Of a stretch of DNA of 64,000 nt, positions 39,481-48,637 are shown in pieces. The notes beneath the pieces are model-generated. The model was not told where the DNA came from, did not search any database, and worked only from the letters and a program-made list of their open reading frames with translations. Every line of letters starts with the position of its first letter. Position 1 is the stretch's first letter. Location of the stretch: NCBI RefSeq assembly GCF_014650055.1, contig NZ_BMUF01000004.1, positions 386,462-450,461 on the forward strand. The letters are read 5' to 3'. Source of the stretch: Streptomyces malachitofuscus (lineage in GTDB: Bacteria > Actinomycetota > Actinomycetes > Streptomycetales > Streptomycetaceae). Both the position numbers and the translations under genes were made by a program.

Positions 39481-40607
39481 TGCTCGAGGATGGCATGGAT
39501 GAGCAGGCGCAGCGCTTCCGGGGCGCTCTGCCCTGCTGCGGTCGACCGGATGATGTAGTCGGTGAAACGCTTCAGGCCGAACTCCTCGCCCGCCTCGTCG
39601 CGTGATTCCACGACGCCGTCCGAGTAGAGCAGTATTCGGTCACCGGGTTCGAGGCTGACGTCGTGCACCCGACGGGCGGTCCCGGCGAGACTGGCGGGCA
39701 GACCCAAAGGAGGCTCAGGTGGCCGCTCCAAGGCCTCTTGGAGCAGGCGGTGGCGACGGATGAGCAACGGGGGCGGGTGGCCGCAGTTGCACCAGCGCAG
39801 CACACCGGTGGACATGTGCAACTGGGTGAAGACACCCGTACAGAACTGCTCCGGAAGCCACTTCGCGAGCGCCTCGTCCATGGTGCCCACGAGTTCTTTC
39901 AGGTGTGCCCCGCTGCGTCGGGCGTTACGGCAGCCTGCCATGGCGACAGAGGTGGCAAGGCCGGACGCCAGATCGTGCCCCATGCCGTCAAGGACTGCGG
40001 CGTGCAGAACGTCCTCGGTGAACGCATGGTCGAAAGCATCGCCGCCCAGCTCGTACGCGGGTTCCAGAACCGCCGTCGACACGACCCGCCCGGTGCCGAT
40101 CGACCGGGGAGGAAGAAATGCCCTCACCATCTCCGTGGGCAGGTGCATCGGCCTGGTACGCATGCGCTGCGCGATGGTGTCGCCGTAGGTGCGCTTGGAT
40201 GTGATGATCAGTGCGAGGAAAAGTGCCGCCGTTCGACAGCGCCGTAGCTTGAGCCCGTCCAGGGTGCTCATGTTCAGCTCCACGACGCCCAGCCGCTCCG
40301 CCCCGTCGGCCAGGGGCAGCCATATGTTCAGCCCTCCGGAGGGGGTTTCCTCCAGTCGGAGAGAGTCGGTGCGGTAGGCCCACCCAGCCAGCGAAGTGTC
40401 GAGCTCAAGTTCCGGCTCGCCTTTGACGAACGGCACCAGCAGTCTTTGCTGGATGTCGACCAGATAGATGACCGCCCTGCCCAGGCCCATGGCCTCGGTA
40501 TACCGGTTCAGGACCACGGGCAGTTCCGCAGGTGAGGCCAGGTGGGCCGCCCTGACCAGTTCATCCAGCAGCCGCTCCCCGGATCCGCCGGACACGTTCC
40601 TGTCCAT
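39414..40607 (-). CDS. GAF-SpoIIE PP2C-type serine phosphatase
   Basis: 397 aa. N-terminal GAF-like sensor (about 15-155: LNRYTEAMGLGRAVIYLVD ... LNIWLPLADGAERLGVVELN), then a SpoIIE/RsbU phosphatase domain with ELGGDAFDHAF, VLDGMGHDLASGLATSVAMAGC, CNCGHPPPLLI, GDRILLYSDGVVES and NELTDDATILMF, retaining the metal-binding Asp residues. Such proteins dephosphorylate anti-anti-sigma factors and so switch stress sigma factors in Streptomyces. Its location inside the stress island suggests control of a SigB-like response; no anti-sigma partner is encoded nearby. The start is ATG 40607. Confidence 0.92.
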   Translation of the reverse strand: MDRNVSGGSGERLLDELVRAAHLASPAELPVVLNRYTEAMGLGRAVIYLVDIQQRLLVPFVKGEPELELDTSLAGWAYRTDSLRLEETPSGGLNIWLPLADGAERLGVVELNMSTLDGLKLRRCRTAALFLALIITSKRTYGDTIAQRMRTRPMHLPTEMVRAFLPPRSIGTGRVVSTAVLEPAYELGGDAFDHAFTEDVLHAAVLDGMGHDLASGLATSVAMAGCRNARRSGAHLKELVGTMDEALAKWLPEQFCTGVFTQLHMSTGVLRWCNCGHPPPLLIRRHRLLQEALERPPEPPLGLPASLAGTARRVHDVSLEPGDRILLYSDGVVESRDEAGEEFGLKRFTDYIIRSTAAGQSAPEALRLLIHAILEHQHNELTDDATILMFEWQPPDP

Positions 40608-40886
40608 GTCGTCGGTGATCCCTTCGAGGACGAGCCGTCACTGTCTGAGCTCTCCGACACTCGAGCCGTGGGCCGATCGGCCCGGAGGGCAGGGGCTTGG
40701 TCCCTGTTCCAGCCCTCGGCGGGTAGCGCCGCGGTCTCGGGTCGGCTCTCCGACCAGAACCGCTTTCGGTAGCACCCTGGACGGGGGCAGGGTCCTGCGG
40801 CGGTCGGCAGGCTCGTTGGCCGCCGAGGTAACGGAGCGCGCTGACGCTGTTCGGCCGCGGCCTGTACCGCTTGGTGCCGTCGCCAC

Positions 40887-41336
40887 TCACAGCAGGAGGT
40901 CGAAGACGGCTCGAGCCTCGTCCCAGTGCTGAGTCTGGGGGTTTTTCAGGTCGGGGTGGAGGATCTTGAAACTCTGGGCAAGGGCCAGGCTGAGTCCGCC
41001 GATGATGCCCGGATAGGCCGCCTCGGTCTCCTCATCGGGCGTACGGTCCAGAGCGGGATGGGTGGCGAGCTGTTCCAGGATCGGCTTGAGTTCTAGATCC
41101 TGGTCGATCTTCCGGAAGTGGTGAATGCTCTCCTGCAGGCCTTTCGTGATCGGTAGGTCACAGGTCCGGATGACGTCGCGCCCGTTGGCCTTGGCAGTGG
41201 CCTGGGCGACGACCAGCAGATCGTAGAGCTTGACGTCGACGAAGTCGCTATAGCGCTTGAGATCGTTCTTGTCGACGTTCAGTCCTGCGGCCGCGCGGAA
41301 GAACCTTTCGAACCTGGCGATGGACATCACGGTCAT
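40887..41336 (-). CDS. DUF1931 histone-fold protein
   Basis: 149 aa from ATG 41336 (GGAGG site 8 bases upstream). Matches DUF1931: MSIARFERFFRAAAGLNVDK, YSDFVDVKLYDLLVVAQATA, KANGRDVIRTCDLPITKGLQ, then a second helical half (LEQLATHPALDRTPDEE). Structures of this family from Aquifex and Thermus show a histone fold, the two halves of the chain forming a pseudo-dimer. Whether the actinobacterial member binds DNA is not established. It is a stand-alone leftward gene in the stress island, with 550 bases of non-coding DNA in front of it. Confidence 0.88.
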   Translation of the reverse strand: MTVMSIARFERFFRAAAGLNVDKNDLKRYSDFVDVKLYDLLVVAQATAKANGRDVIRTCDLPITKGLQESIHHFRKIDQDLELKPILEQLATHPALDRTPDEETEAAYPGIIGGLSLALAQSFKILHPDLKNPQTQHWDEARAVFDLLL

Positions 41337-41932
41337 GACGACAACCTCCGGCTGCGGGCGCCGGGGGGACTCCCGGCCCCTGGGCTTCTCAGGCAGCTTG
41401 GCCGACGGCGGCACGCGAGCGCATGCGCATGCCGGGCCCAATTAACCTCCCTTTCTTGCCCTACCAGGCCCATGCGTCCGACTGCCCGGGTGGTCGGACG
41501 GGTGTGCGGACCGAAGGCAGGGCCAGAGAGCGCTCGGGAAAGGCCGGTGAACAGCGGCAAGGGCCGGTTGACGCGGCCCCTCCCGCCCACCAGCCGTCTT
41601 ACGCCGGGGCAGGACGTAGCACTGTCGCACGCGTTCTGGGATTCCCATGTGGCAGGGCTCTTCCGGACTCCGGCTCGGGGACGGACACCGAAGCGGGTGG
41701 TCGGTGGCGCGGCGTGCGGTGCGTGCCATGGTGGCGCCTGAACGGGTGTTCACGTGGCGGGCGCGATCGTGGCGCGGTGGCGGGAGCAGGCCTGGTGCGG
41801 GGAAGATGAGAAGATCTTGCCGCGCCGTCTGGACCTCCTGGCACAGGCCGGCGTGTCACGCGGCGCCGACGTTACCTGGGTGGCCTCTGGGCACTTGCGA
41901 TCGCGGGGGCACCCGACGAGGAGGGTCTGGCC
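41337..41932. other. Divergent intergenic region, no gene recognised
   Basis: About 600 bases between the DUF1931 and the 376-aa membrane protein genes. Several open frames exist in both strands but none shows consistent bias; one rightward frame from 41754 (REQAWCGEDEKILPRRLDLL) has some protein-like character and could be a remnant. Promoters for the two divergent genes must lie here. Confidence 0.45.
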
Positions 41933-43063
41933 ATGCGGGTGTCGTCCCAGGGCGTGACGGTCGTGGCTCTCCTGGCGGATCCGGATGCGCCGACGGACAT
42001 CGCGCAGCGCCTGGCCCGGACACTACCCGCTCGGCTCGCCGACCATTTGGGTCAGGGGCGCCGGTTCGCCGTCGAGGTGGTCAGTGAGCCCTTCACCTCG
42101 GGGACTGAGGACCTGCCCACCTTGATGCGCCGGATCATGGAGCGCACGAGCGCGGAGAATTGGGACATCGTCGTGGCCCTCACTGACCTTCCGCTGCACT
42201 CGGACGGGCGCAGGATCGTTGTGAAGCTGAGTCATGATCACGGCTTGGCGCTGCTCTCTCTTCCTTCCCTGGGGGGCTTGCGGCTGCAGGCGCGGGCCCT
42301 GCGGGTCGTGGAAGATGCCGTGATCGACCTGGCGGCTCCACCGGCCACCAGGGCGGAAGGACCTCCGCGGCGTCAGCCGCTTTCGGGGCCCCTTGCCCGT
42401 CGTCTCGCGCGTCACCCGGGCCCGGGCGGTGAGGAGGAGACCGTCGATCTTCGGTACGTTGCCAGGGGGCCGGTCGGTTACCTGAGGGTGCTCGCCGGTA
42501 TGGTCCGCGCCAACCGGCCGTGGCGGTTGGTGCCGGGCTTGGAGAAAGCCCTGGCGGCCGCACTCGCCACGGGGGCCATCGCGACCCTGGACGACACTTT
42601 CTGGAACATCGCTGAGGCCCTGAGCGTGCCACGCCTCGTGATCGCCATGGTCGGGTCCGTCGCGCTCATGATCGGCTGGCTGATTGTGGACGGGGAGCTG
42701 TGGCATCGATCGACAGAGGGCTCGCCGGAGGCCAGGCAGAGGGCGAGACTCTACAACGCCTCGACGGTCTTGACCGTGGGCATGGGGGTGCTCTTCTGCT
42801 ACCTGGGCCTGCTCGTCATCAATCTCGTGTGGGCGCTGTTCATCCTCAACGACCGAGTGTTCTCCTCCATGACGCAGACGTCGCTGCGCTCCGAGGATTA
42901 CTTGACGCTGTCCTGGTTCGTCGCTTCGGTCGCCACCGTGGGCGGCGCACTGGGATCAGGCTTGGAGAGCGACGAGGCGATCCGGGCAGCCGCCTACTCC
43001 AAGCGCGAACAGGAACGTCGTCACACGCTCGAGGGCGGCCACGGGGACCAGCCCTCGAACTGA
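41933..43063 (+). CDS. Unknown actinobacterial membrane protein (376 aa)
   Basis: Two-part protein. The N-terminal ~135 residues form an alpha/beta domain (VTVVALLADPDAPTDIAQRL, WDIVVALTDLPLHSDGRRIV, HGLALLSLPSLGGLRL). The C-terminal half has about four transmembrane helices (LVIAMVGSVALMIGWLIVDG; VLTVGMGVLFCYLGLLVINL; TLSWFVASVATVGGALGSGL). ATG 41933 follows GAGGAGGG. I know no function; the soluble domain looks like a nucleotide- or ligand-binding fold. A frameshifted fragment with the same WDIxVxLTDLP core lies at 46.5 kb. Confidence 0.78.
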   Translation: MRVSSQGVTVVALLADPDAPTDIAQRLARTLPARLADHLGQGRRFAVEVVSEPFTSGTEDLPTLMRRIMERTSAENWDIVVALTDLPLHSDGRRIVVKLSHDHGLALLSLPSLGGLRLQARALRVVEDAVIDLAAPPATRAEGPPRRQPLSGPLARRLARHPGPGGEEETVDLRYVARGPVGYLRVLAGMVRANRPWRLVPGLEKALAAALATGAIATLDDTFWNIAEALSVPRLVIAMVGSVALMIGWLIVDGELWHRSTEGSPEARQRARLYNASTVLTVGMGVLFCYLGLLVINLVWALFILNDRVFSSMTQTSLRSEDYLTLSWFVASVATVGGALGSGLESDEAIRAAAYSKREQERRHTLEGGHGDQPSN

Positions 43064-43472
43064 ACCGGTACTGGCACGTACCGCTCCCGGGCGCGTGTCC
43101 GGTACCAACCCTCACCGCCCGAAGGCGCACCGGGAATCCGGCAGCACGCGGCGGTCTCCTTCGAACCGCCCCCGCTGATCATGGCGGTGAGGGGGCGGGT
43201 GTGGTCCGCCTGGGGCGGGTCCGTCGCCCCTTCGTCTGCTTGGCGACGTCCGTCGGTCAGCCGGAATCGGCCCCGCGTACGAGGGCGGGCCGCGGGCTGC
43301 CGGGGCCGATCAGGCGGTGCCGGGGGTGAGGCCATCGATCGCTCCCGTACCCGAGGGTGGGCCGGCGCATCAGTGGAGGGCCCGGGGGCACGCGCCCGCC
43401 GAGCGCGGTGCCGTCAGGAGGCGGCGGCGCTGCCGACGCGACCCGGCAGGGCCTTACGGATAGGCTCACTCC
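43064..43472. other. Intergenic region, no gene recognised
   Basis: About 400 bases with no convincing reading frame. Near the right end TAGGCT (43462-43467) lies just before the GTG start of the FUSC gene and may be a -10 giving a leaderless mRNA, as in the TetR gene upstream; no good -35 is visible. Confidence 0.4.
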
Positions 43473-45647
43473 GTGACGTGGCTGCGGGCCTTCGGGGAGA
43501 TCGTGCGATCCGGGCTCACGATCGAGGAGACGCGGCTGGAGCCCTTGCTCGCGCTGCGCACGGCCGCTGGGGTGGCGCTCGTCATCGGACCGGCACTGTG
43601 GCTGGCCTCCCCCGCGTACGCCGCGTCCGCCGCACTCGGTGCCTACTCCGCGGGTGCGGCCACCTTCCAGCGCACCTGGCGTCCACGAAAAGTGATCGCG
43701 CTCGGCGCGGGCGCGGTTTTGGCGCTCAGTACCTTCGTGGGCTACCTGGCGGCGGGGCGCCTAGTGACGTTTCTCCCGCTGCTGGCCGCATGGGCCTTTG
43801 CCGCGGGGATGGCGTGGGCCGTCGGATCGACTGCCGGGATCGTGGCAGCGACGAGCGTCGGCAGCATGCTGGTGACCATCAGTCTGCCCACGAGCGTCGG
43901 GCGAGCCCTGGAGCATGCCGCGGTCATCGCGCTCGGAGGCGTGGCGCAGGCCGTGCTGATCCTGCTGTTCCCGATCCGTCGTTGGGGGGCGCATCGTGAC
44001 GCGCTCGCCGACGCCCTGGCCGCCGTGGCGGACTACGCCCGCCGCCTGCGGCACGACCCGACCGCCCCGTTCGACCCCGAGCCGTTGATGACGGCCCGGG
44101 ACGCGGCCGCCGTGACGCCGTCACAGGCCCGTACCCGTCCCCCCGTCCTCCACGGCCCCCGGGGACTCGCCGAGCGCATTCGGCCGGCCGTCGCCGTACT
44201 CGCCGACCCGGACGTCGGCGCCCCGGCGGAGGGTCCCGGGCGGGACCGCGCACGGGAGTTGCTCGACGCGGCTGCCGATGTACTGGACGCGGCCGCCCGT
44301 TCGATCCGCCGCGGCACTCCCACCGAGGTGCCGCCCGGGAGCGCGGACGTCCTGCGTGTCGACAAGGAGCAGAAGGTGCTGGAGGGGCCCGCCCGGCAGG
44401 CCGCCGAGCGGCTCGTCGAACTGCTCGGCGAGGCGTTGGAGATCGCCGGGAGCGGCGGCGAGCGCGGGAAGACGCCCCCGTCGGCGGGCCCCGCGGACGC
44501 GCGGTTCCTGGTGCGCCCGACAATGTTCCGGTTGCTCCCGGTCGTCGTCCGGGCGGTGCGCCGTGAGCTCAGCCGGGACTCGCCCGTGTTCCGGCACGCC
44601 GTCCGGCTGGCGGCCGCGGCCACGCTCGGCTATCTGATCGCTTCCCTGTTGCCCCTGGACCACAGCTACTGGGCGCCCATCGCCTCGGTGATGGTGATGC
44701 GGCCCGACTTCCACCAGACGTACGCGCGTGCGGTGGCCCGTCTCGCCGGGACCCTGGTGGGGGTCGCGCTCGCCACCGGGTTGGTCCGGGCCCTGGGCCC
44801 GGACGCCCAGGTGTTCGGCGCGCTGGCGGTGGTGTCGGCGGGCCTGGCGTACACGCTGATGCGTACTGGCTACGCCTACTCCCAGTGCTTCACCGCCGCG
44901 TACGTCGTCTTCCTGCTCGGCATGGGCGGCCAGGCGTGGGAGCAGACGGTCCCGGAGCGGGTAGTGCTCACCCTGCTCGGCGGGGTCCTGGCCATGCTGG
45001 CGTACGTGGTGTTCCCCGCATGGGAGACCCCACGACTGCCGGGCCGGCTTGCGGACTGGCTCGCCGCCAACGGCCGCTACGCTGCCGCGGTGCTCCGCAG
45101 CTACGCCGCTCCGACCCGGGAGCATCGCGCCGACATGCGCAGGGCGCTGCTGGAGAGCAGGGAAGCACGTGCCGCCTGGCAGGAGGCGTACGAGCAGGCA
45201 AAGCAGGAACCGGTCCGCCCCAGGGGTCTGACGTCGCGAGAGGCGGAGGAGGCGCAGGAGGCGCTCAAAAGGTTCGACAGGGCGGCGATGCTCATGGAGA
45301 GCCACGTCCCGCGGGCCGACAGCCGTTTCGCCCCCGAGGCCGAGCGGTTGGCCGAGGCCGTGGAGGCAGACACCGCACGGGCGGCAGTCGATGTACGCGA
45401 GCACAGGAATCCGGACTGGCGGCGCGTGGAGGAGGCGCTCCACGCGTGGGAGGGCACCGCCGGGGACCGGAGCCCGGTGTTGCGGCGCGAGGCGCACCTG
45501 CAGAAGCGGGCCCTCGAGGACCTCGCGACAGCCGTCAGCCGCACACTCCTGGAACGGGATGTCGGCTCCGCTCGCGAGGAGCAGCGGGTGCGGGCGGCCG
45601 TGGCTGGGGAAGATGACGGATCAGGAACCGCGCACCGGGGTGGGTGA
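43473..45647 (+). CDS. FUSC-family membrane protein (aromatic acid/efflux type)
   Basis: 724 aa. Two sets of transmembrane helices: an N-terminal block (VALVIGPALWLASPAYAASA ... LLAAWAFAAGMAWAVGSTAG) and a second block from about 365 (LAAAATLGYLIASLLPLDHS, YWAPIASVMVMRPDFHQTYA, RLAGTLVGVALATG) that is the FUSC core. Long soluble helical regions lie between and after them. Relatives include YccS/AaeB-type aromatic carboxylate exporters. GTG 43473. The end overlaps the convergent PsiE gene by 27 bases. In the stress island it may relieve metabolic or phenolic acid stress. Confidence 0.88.
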   Translation: MTWLRAFGEIVRSGLTIEETRLEPLLALRTAAGVALVIGPALWLASPAYAASAALGAYSAGAATFQRTWRPRKVIALGAGAVLALSTFVGYLAAGRLVTFLPLLAAWAFAAGMAWAVGSTAGIVAATSVGSMLVTISLPTSVGRALEHAAVIALGGVAQAVLILLFPIRRWGAHRDALADALAAVADYARRLRHDPTAPFDPEPLMTARDAAAVTPSQARTRPPVLHGPRGLAERIRPAVAVLADPDVGAPAEGPGRDRARELLDAAADVLDAAARSIRRGTPTEVPPGSADVLRVDKEQKVLEGPARQAAERLVELLGEALEIAGSGGERGKTPPSAGPADARFLVRPTMFRLLPVVVRAVRRELSRDSPVFRHAVRLAAAATLGYLIASLLPLDHSYWAPIASVMVMRPDFHQTYARAVARLAGTLVGVALATGLVRALGPDAQVFGALAVVSAGLAYTLMRTGYAYSQCFTAAYVVFLLGMGGQAWEQTVPERVVLTLLGGVLAMLAYVVFPAWETPRLPGRLADWLAANGRYAAAVLRSYAAPTREHRADMRRALLESREARAAWQEAYEQAKQEPVRPRGLTSREAEEAQEALKRFDRAAMLMESHVPRADSRFAPEAERLAEAVEADTARAAVDVREHRNPDWRRVEEALHAWEGTAGDRSPVLRREAHLQKRALEDLATAVSRTLLERDVGSAREEQRVRAAVAGEDDGSGTAHRGG

Positions 45648-46157
45648 CGGCTCCGGCGACCGGGAGCGCCGCGCCTCCTGGAGCGGGATGTAGTCTTCCG
45701 GGCGTGTCGAGCGCCGCCACACGCACACCGCTGTCGCCATCACGAGGATCAGTCCCGCGAGGACGAGCAGCTCGATTCCCTGAACCTTCCACCGGAAGGA
45801 CTTCTCCGCCTCGGCCGTCACGATGAGCACCTTGCGGATGCCGGCGATCAGCCCGACGACGAGGAACGGCTCCGCGTCGAGGGCCCGGTTCCTGATGGTG
45901 AGGCGGACGGTGTGGAGCAGCTCGGCCACGATGAACAGCACGAGACTGCTGTCGAGGGCGGAGAGGACGACCGTCTCCTCGCGGTTCGGCCCCTGGATCG
46001 ACCGGATGACGTCGTGGACGACCCCGACGGTCAGGATCCCCGCGAGTAGTACGAGGAGCGCCGCGACAACGAGGTGGATGCCGTCCTCGATGAGCTGTAG
46101 GAGGCCTTGTACCCGGCCGCCCTCGATCTTCGGGAGAATGGGTCGCACATTCAGCAT
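45621..46157 (-). CDS. Phosphate-starvation-inducible PsiE-family membrane protein
   Basis: 178 aa from ATG 46157. About four transmembrane helices: LVVAALLVLLAGILTVGVVH, LDSSLVLFIVAELLHTVRLT, PFLVVGLIAGIRKVLIVTAE, IELLVLAGLILVMATAVCVW; the IRKVLIV and EPFLVVG segments are PsiE hallmarks. Function unknown, but psiE is part of the Gram-negative transmissible heat-resistance loci, together with Hsp20, Clp ATPases and thioredoxin, all of which occur upstream here. Convergent with and overlapping the FUSC gene. Confidence 0.88.
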   Translation of the reverse strand: MLNVRPILPKIEGGRVQGLLQLIEDGIHLVVAALLVLLAGILTVGVVHDVIRSIQGPNREETVVLSALDSSLVLFIVAELLHTVRLTIRNRALDAEPFLVVGLIAGIRKVLIVTAEAEKSFRWKVQGIELLVLAGLILVMATAVCVWRRSTRPEDYIPLQEARRSRSPEPSPTPVRGS

Positions 46158-46399
46158 GCTAGGCGCGCTCCGGCCCGCAGGCGCGGCGTGCTGCCGAACG
46201 GGTGGACGAGGGGGTCCCTCCCCGTGGTGGCAGCCTGGGGGGAAGCGGCGAGGCGGGACATGACCGAGGCCTACCAGGCGGTAGGACAAGGGTTATGAGG
46301 CAGCCTGACGTGGACACGAACGGCAGGAACCGGGGGCCCGTCCTGACGCAGACCCGGGGCCGCACACGGAGACCGCCGGGACCTCGCGTCCGGTCTGCG

Positions 46400-46580
46400 G
46401 GAGGAATCGCGCCGCCGCAACGCCAGGGCCATCGCTGGCAGGCGGACACCGACAGTGCCCCTTGCAGCCAACGAACAGGTCACCGTGTCCGATGTGGCCG
46501 AAACGTCGGCACTCGCCTGGAGGACGGCGGCTGGGACATCGGCGTCTTTCTCACCGACCTGCCGAGCCGGGCGGGGCAGG
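46400..46580 (+). pseudogene. Frameshifted remnant of a 376-aa-type membrane protein gene
   Basis: The frame around 46520-46576 encodes WDIGVFLTDLPSRAG, nearly the same as WDIVVALTDLPLHSDG in the intact protein at 41.9 kb. Just upstream, a different frame reads VPLAANEQVTVSDVAE, as expected of the preceding segment. Two frames and no membrane helices indicate a decayed copy. Confidence 0.5.
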
Positions 46581-46726
46581 AAGCGCAGGGCATGGGAAGC
46601 CCGTGGTGGAGATGGTTCTTCTTGGCGACTCATCTACCAGGGGCTGTCCTTTCTTCGTTGCGGCCCCCGCCTCTGCCTGCAGGACCAACTCGGCCATGGG
46701 CCGGCTCAATAGGACGGGCTGCGCCG

Positions 46727-47080
46727 GTACGCCGGTACGGCTTCCACGGGCTTCCTGCTCGTGGGCGCTGGAGGGGACGGCGCAGCCCCTGGGCCGACCC
46801 GTCGACAACTCCAAGGTCGTGCTCGTGCACATGGGCGGCGGCTGCTCGGCCTGCGTCGTCCGGAACGGACGCAGCGTGGACACCACCATGGGCCTCACTC
46901 CGCTGGAAGGTCCGGCGATGAGCCGGCGCAGCGGCAGCCTCGACCCGAGCGCGCTGCTGTGGCTGCAGCGGCGGCACGGCCTGAGCATGGACGAGTTGGA
47001 CGACACACTCCACCGGCATTCCGGTCTGCTCGGCCTCTCCGGTACCTCGGGAGACGGCCGGGACCTGGTGCGCTGCCGCG
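46727..47080 (+). pseudogene. Acetate kinase remnant
   Basis: One frame at about 46727-46750 reads VRRYGFHGL (AckA: RRYGFHG). After a frame change, 46805-47070 reads KVVLVHMGGGCSACVVRNGR, VDTTMGLTPLEGPAMSRRSG, LDPSALLWLQRRHGLSMDEL and HRHSGLLGLSG, the core of acetate kinase. The N-terminal substrate domain and C-terminal third are missing. Not functional. Acetate kinase genes accompany phosphoketolase and stress genes in actinobacterial hypoxia/stress islands, so this may be a relic of a larger island. Confidence 0.8.
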
Positions 47081-47177
47081 CGACGGCAGTTGCGCCTGCA
47101 TGTACACGGCAATTTTGAACCGTTCGTCGGCTCATCCCGCCACGGCCGGGCAGAGCCCGTTCCTGGCTGCGACGCCC

Positions 47178-47486
47178 TCAGCGCCAGTCGCCGACCAGCC
47201 AGGCGACGAGACGAGGACGACCGGTCCAGGGCTCGCACGGTACGACCCCGTCGATGGAGGCGATGTCGGTGGTGAAGACCTGCCCGAACTGTCCGAAAGA
47301 CCGGTTCAGGTCGTCGGAGACGTCGCCGGGCTCTCCGACCGCCGGCACATCGTAGGTGGCCGCCACCTCGGTGCTGGGGCAGCCGACGTGGGGGAGGGGC
47401 TGGCCGAGATACCAGCCGCCGACGAAGACGGCGTACAGAACCGCGGCGACGCCAAGTCGGCGCGGTGTTATCCAGGTGGGCACCAC
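47178..47486 (-). CDS. Small membrane-anchored protein, unknown (102 aa)
   Basis: From one of two adjacent GTG codons at 47486/47483, a short N-terminus leads to a single hydrophobic segment (RLGVAAVLYAVFVGGWYLGQ) and an external domain with two Cys (HVGCPSTEV; VVPCEPW). Upstream frame has poor bias, so I did not extend it. Family not recognised. Confidence 0.5.
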   Translation of the reverse strand: MVPTWITPRRLGVAAVLYAVFVGGWYLGQPLPHVGCPSTEVAATYDVPAVGEPGDVSDDLNRSFGQFGQVFTTDIASIDGVVPCEPWTGRPRLVAWLVGDWR

Positions 47487-47655
47487 GGCAGTGTTCCACA
47501 CGCGCGGGATTCGACGGGTGCGGCCCGGACTTGCCGAAGAGCAGGGAGACTTGGGCGTCCAGGGCCGCGACGGCGTGCTCCGCGCCGTCCTGCCGAGCAA
47601 CTGCATGCCGAGGTCGGCGGCGAGCGCCGTCCTGCAGGTCGGGACGCCCGGCTCG

Positions 47656-48552
47656 TCAGCGGGAGGTGAGGGGCGTCTCGGACTCGACACGGGTGAGCTT
47701 TTCCGGGTTGCGGACGTAGTAGAGCCCGGTGACGCGGAGGTTCTCGACGCGGAGGGCCAGGACGCCGTCGATCACGCCGTCCACGCGCAGCACGAGCCCC
47801 GGGTTGCCGTTGACCGTGGTGGGCTCGCTGGTGAACGTCCCGCCGGCCTTGTCGACACTGCCGGCCATGTAACGGAGCACGTTGTCGGCGCCGACGACCG
47901 GCCGCAGGGCCGCCAGCCTGAGGCCGCCGCCGTCGCTGACGAAGACGACGTCCGGAGCCAGTACGGCGAGCAGTCCTTGCAGGTCGCCGGTTTCGAGCGC
48001 GGACCGGAACGATTCGAGGGCCGCCCGGGCATCGGCGCGGGAGGCCGGCGTTCGCGGCCGGCGGGCGTCGACGTGTCTGCGGGCACGGTAGGCGATCTGG
48101 CGTGCGGCGGCGGGGGTCTTGTCGATGGCGGCGGCGATGTCGTCGTAACCGAAGTCGAAGACCTCGTGCAGCACGAACACGGCGCGTTCGGTGGGGGAGA
48201 GCGTTTCGAGGACGAACATGAGCGCCAGCGACAGGTTCTCCGACAGTTCGGCGTCCTCGGCCACGTCCGGTGCGGTGAGCAACGGCTCGGGAAGCCAGGG
48301 GCCGACGTAGGTCTCCTTGCGCCGCTTGAGGGTGCGCAGCCGGTTGAGTGCCTGGCGAGTCGTGATGCGCACCAGATAGGCGCGGTGGTCCCGCACCTGC
48401 GCCAGGTCGGCCTTCGCCCACCGCAGCCAGCTCTCCTGGAGAACGTCCTCGGCGTCGGACGCCGACCCCAGCATTTCGTAGGCGACGGTGAACAGCAGGT
48501 CGCGGTGGGCCACGAAGGCCCCGGTCGCGGGGTCGGTGCTGTGATCGTTCAT
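47656..48552 (-). CDS. ECF41-type sigma factor with SnoaL-like C-terminal domain
   Basis: 298 aa. Sigma-2 (FVAHRDLLFTVAYEMLGSAS, DAEDVLQESWLRWAKADLAQ) and sigma-4 (LETLSPTERAVFVLHEVFDF, GYDDIAAAIDKTPAAARQIA) are followed by a ~110-residue SnoaL-like extension. The linker has WLPEPL, the extension has VSDGGG, and the C-terminus has YVRNPEKL, close to the NPDKL box that regulates ECF41 factors in place of an anti-sigma factor. It lies 85 bases downstream of the FAD oxidoreductase gene, the standard ECF41 neighbour, and probably activates the promoter at 49790-49816. Confidence 0.95.
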   Translation of the reverse strand: MNDHSTDPATGAFVAHRDLLFTVAYEMLGSASDAEDVLQESWLRWAKADLAQVRDHRAYLVRITTRQALNRLRTLKRRKETYVGPWLPEPLLTAPDVAEDAELSENLSLALMFVLETLSPTERAVFVLHEVFDFGYDDIAAAIDKTPAAARQIAYRARRHVDARRPRTPASRADARAALESFRSALETGDLQGLLAVLAPDVVFVSDGGGLRLAALRPVVGADNVLRYMAGSVDKAGGTFTSEPTTVNGNPGLVLRVDGVIDGVLALRVENLRVTGLYYVRNPEKLTRVESETPLTSR

Positions 48553-48637
48553 GTCGAGCGCTTCACTTTCCGGGGGCGGGCCTCATATGCACGAGGAGGC
48601 GTCATGGAACACGTACCCGCCCCCGATCCACGGGCTG

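Noticed and set aside
40608..40886. Small open frames between the phosphatase and DUF1931 genes
   Set aside because: Short, no ribosome-binding site, no consistent third-position GC on either strand.
41754..41957. 67-codon frame upstream of the 376-aa membrane protein gene
   Set aside because: Some protein-like segments, but no ribosome-binding site, no known family, and the frame ends inside the next gene; noted only as a possible remnant.
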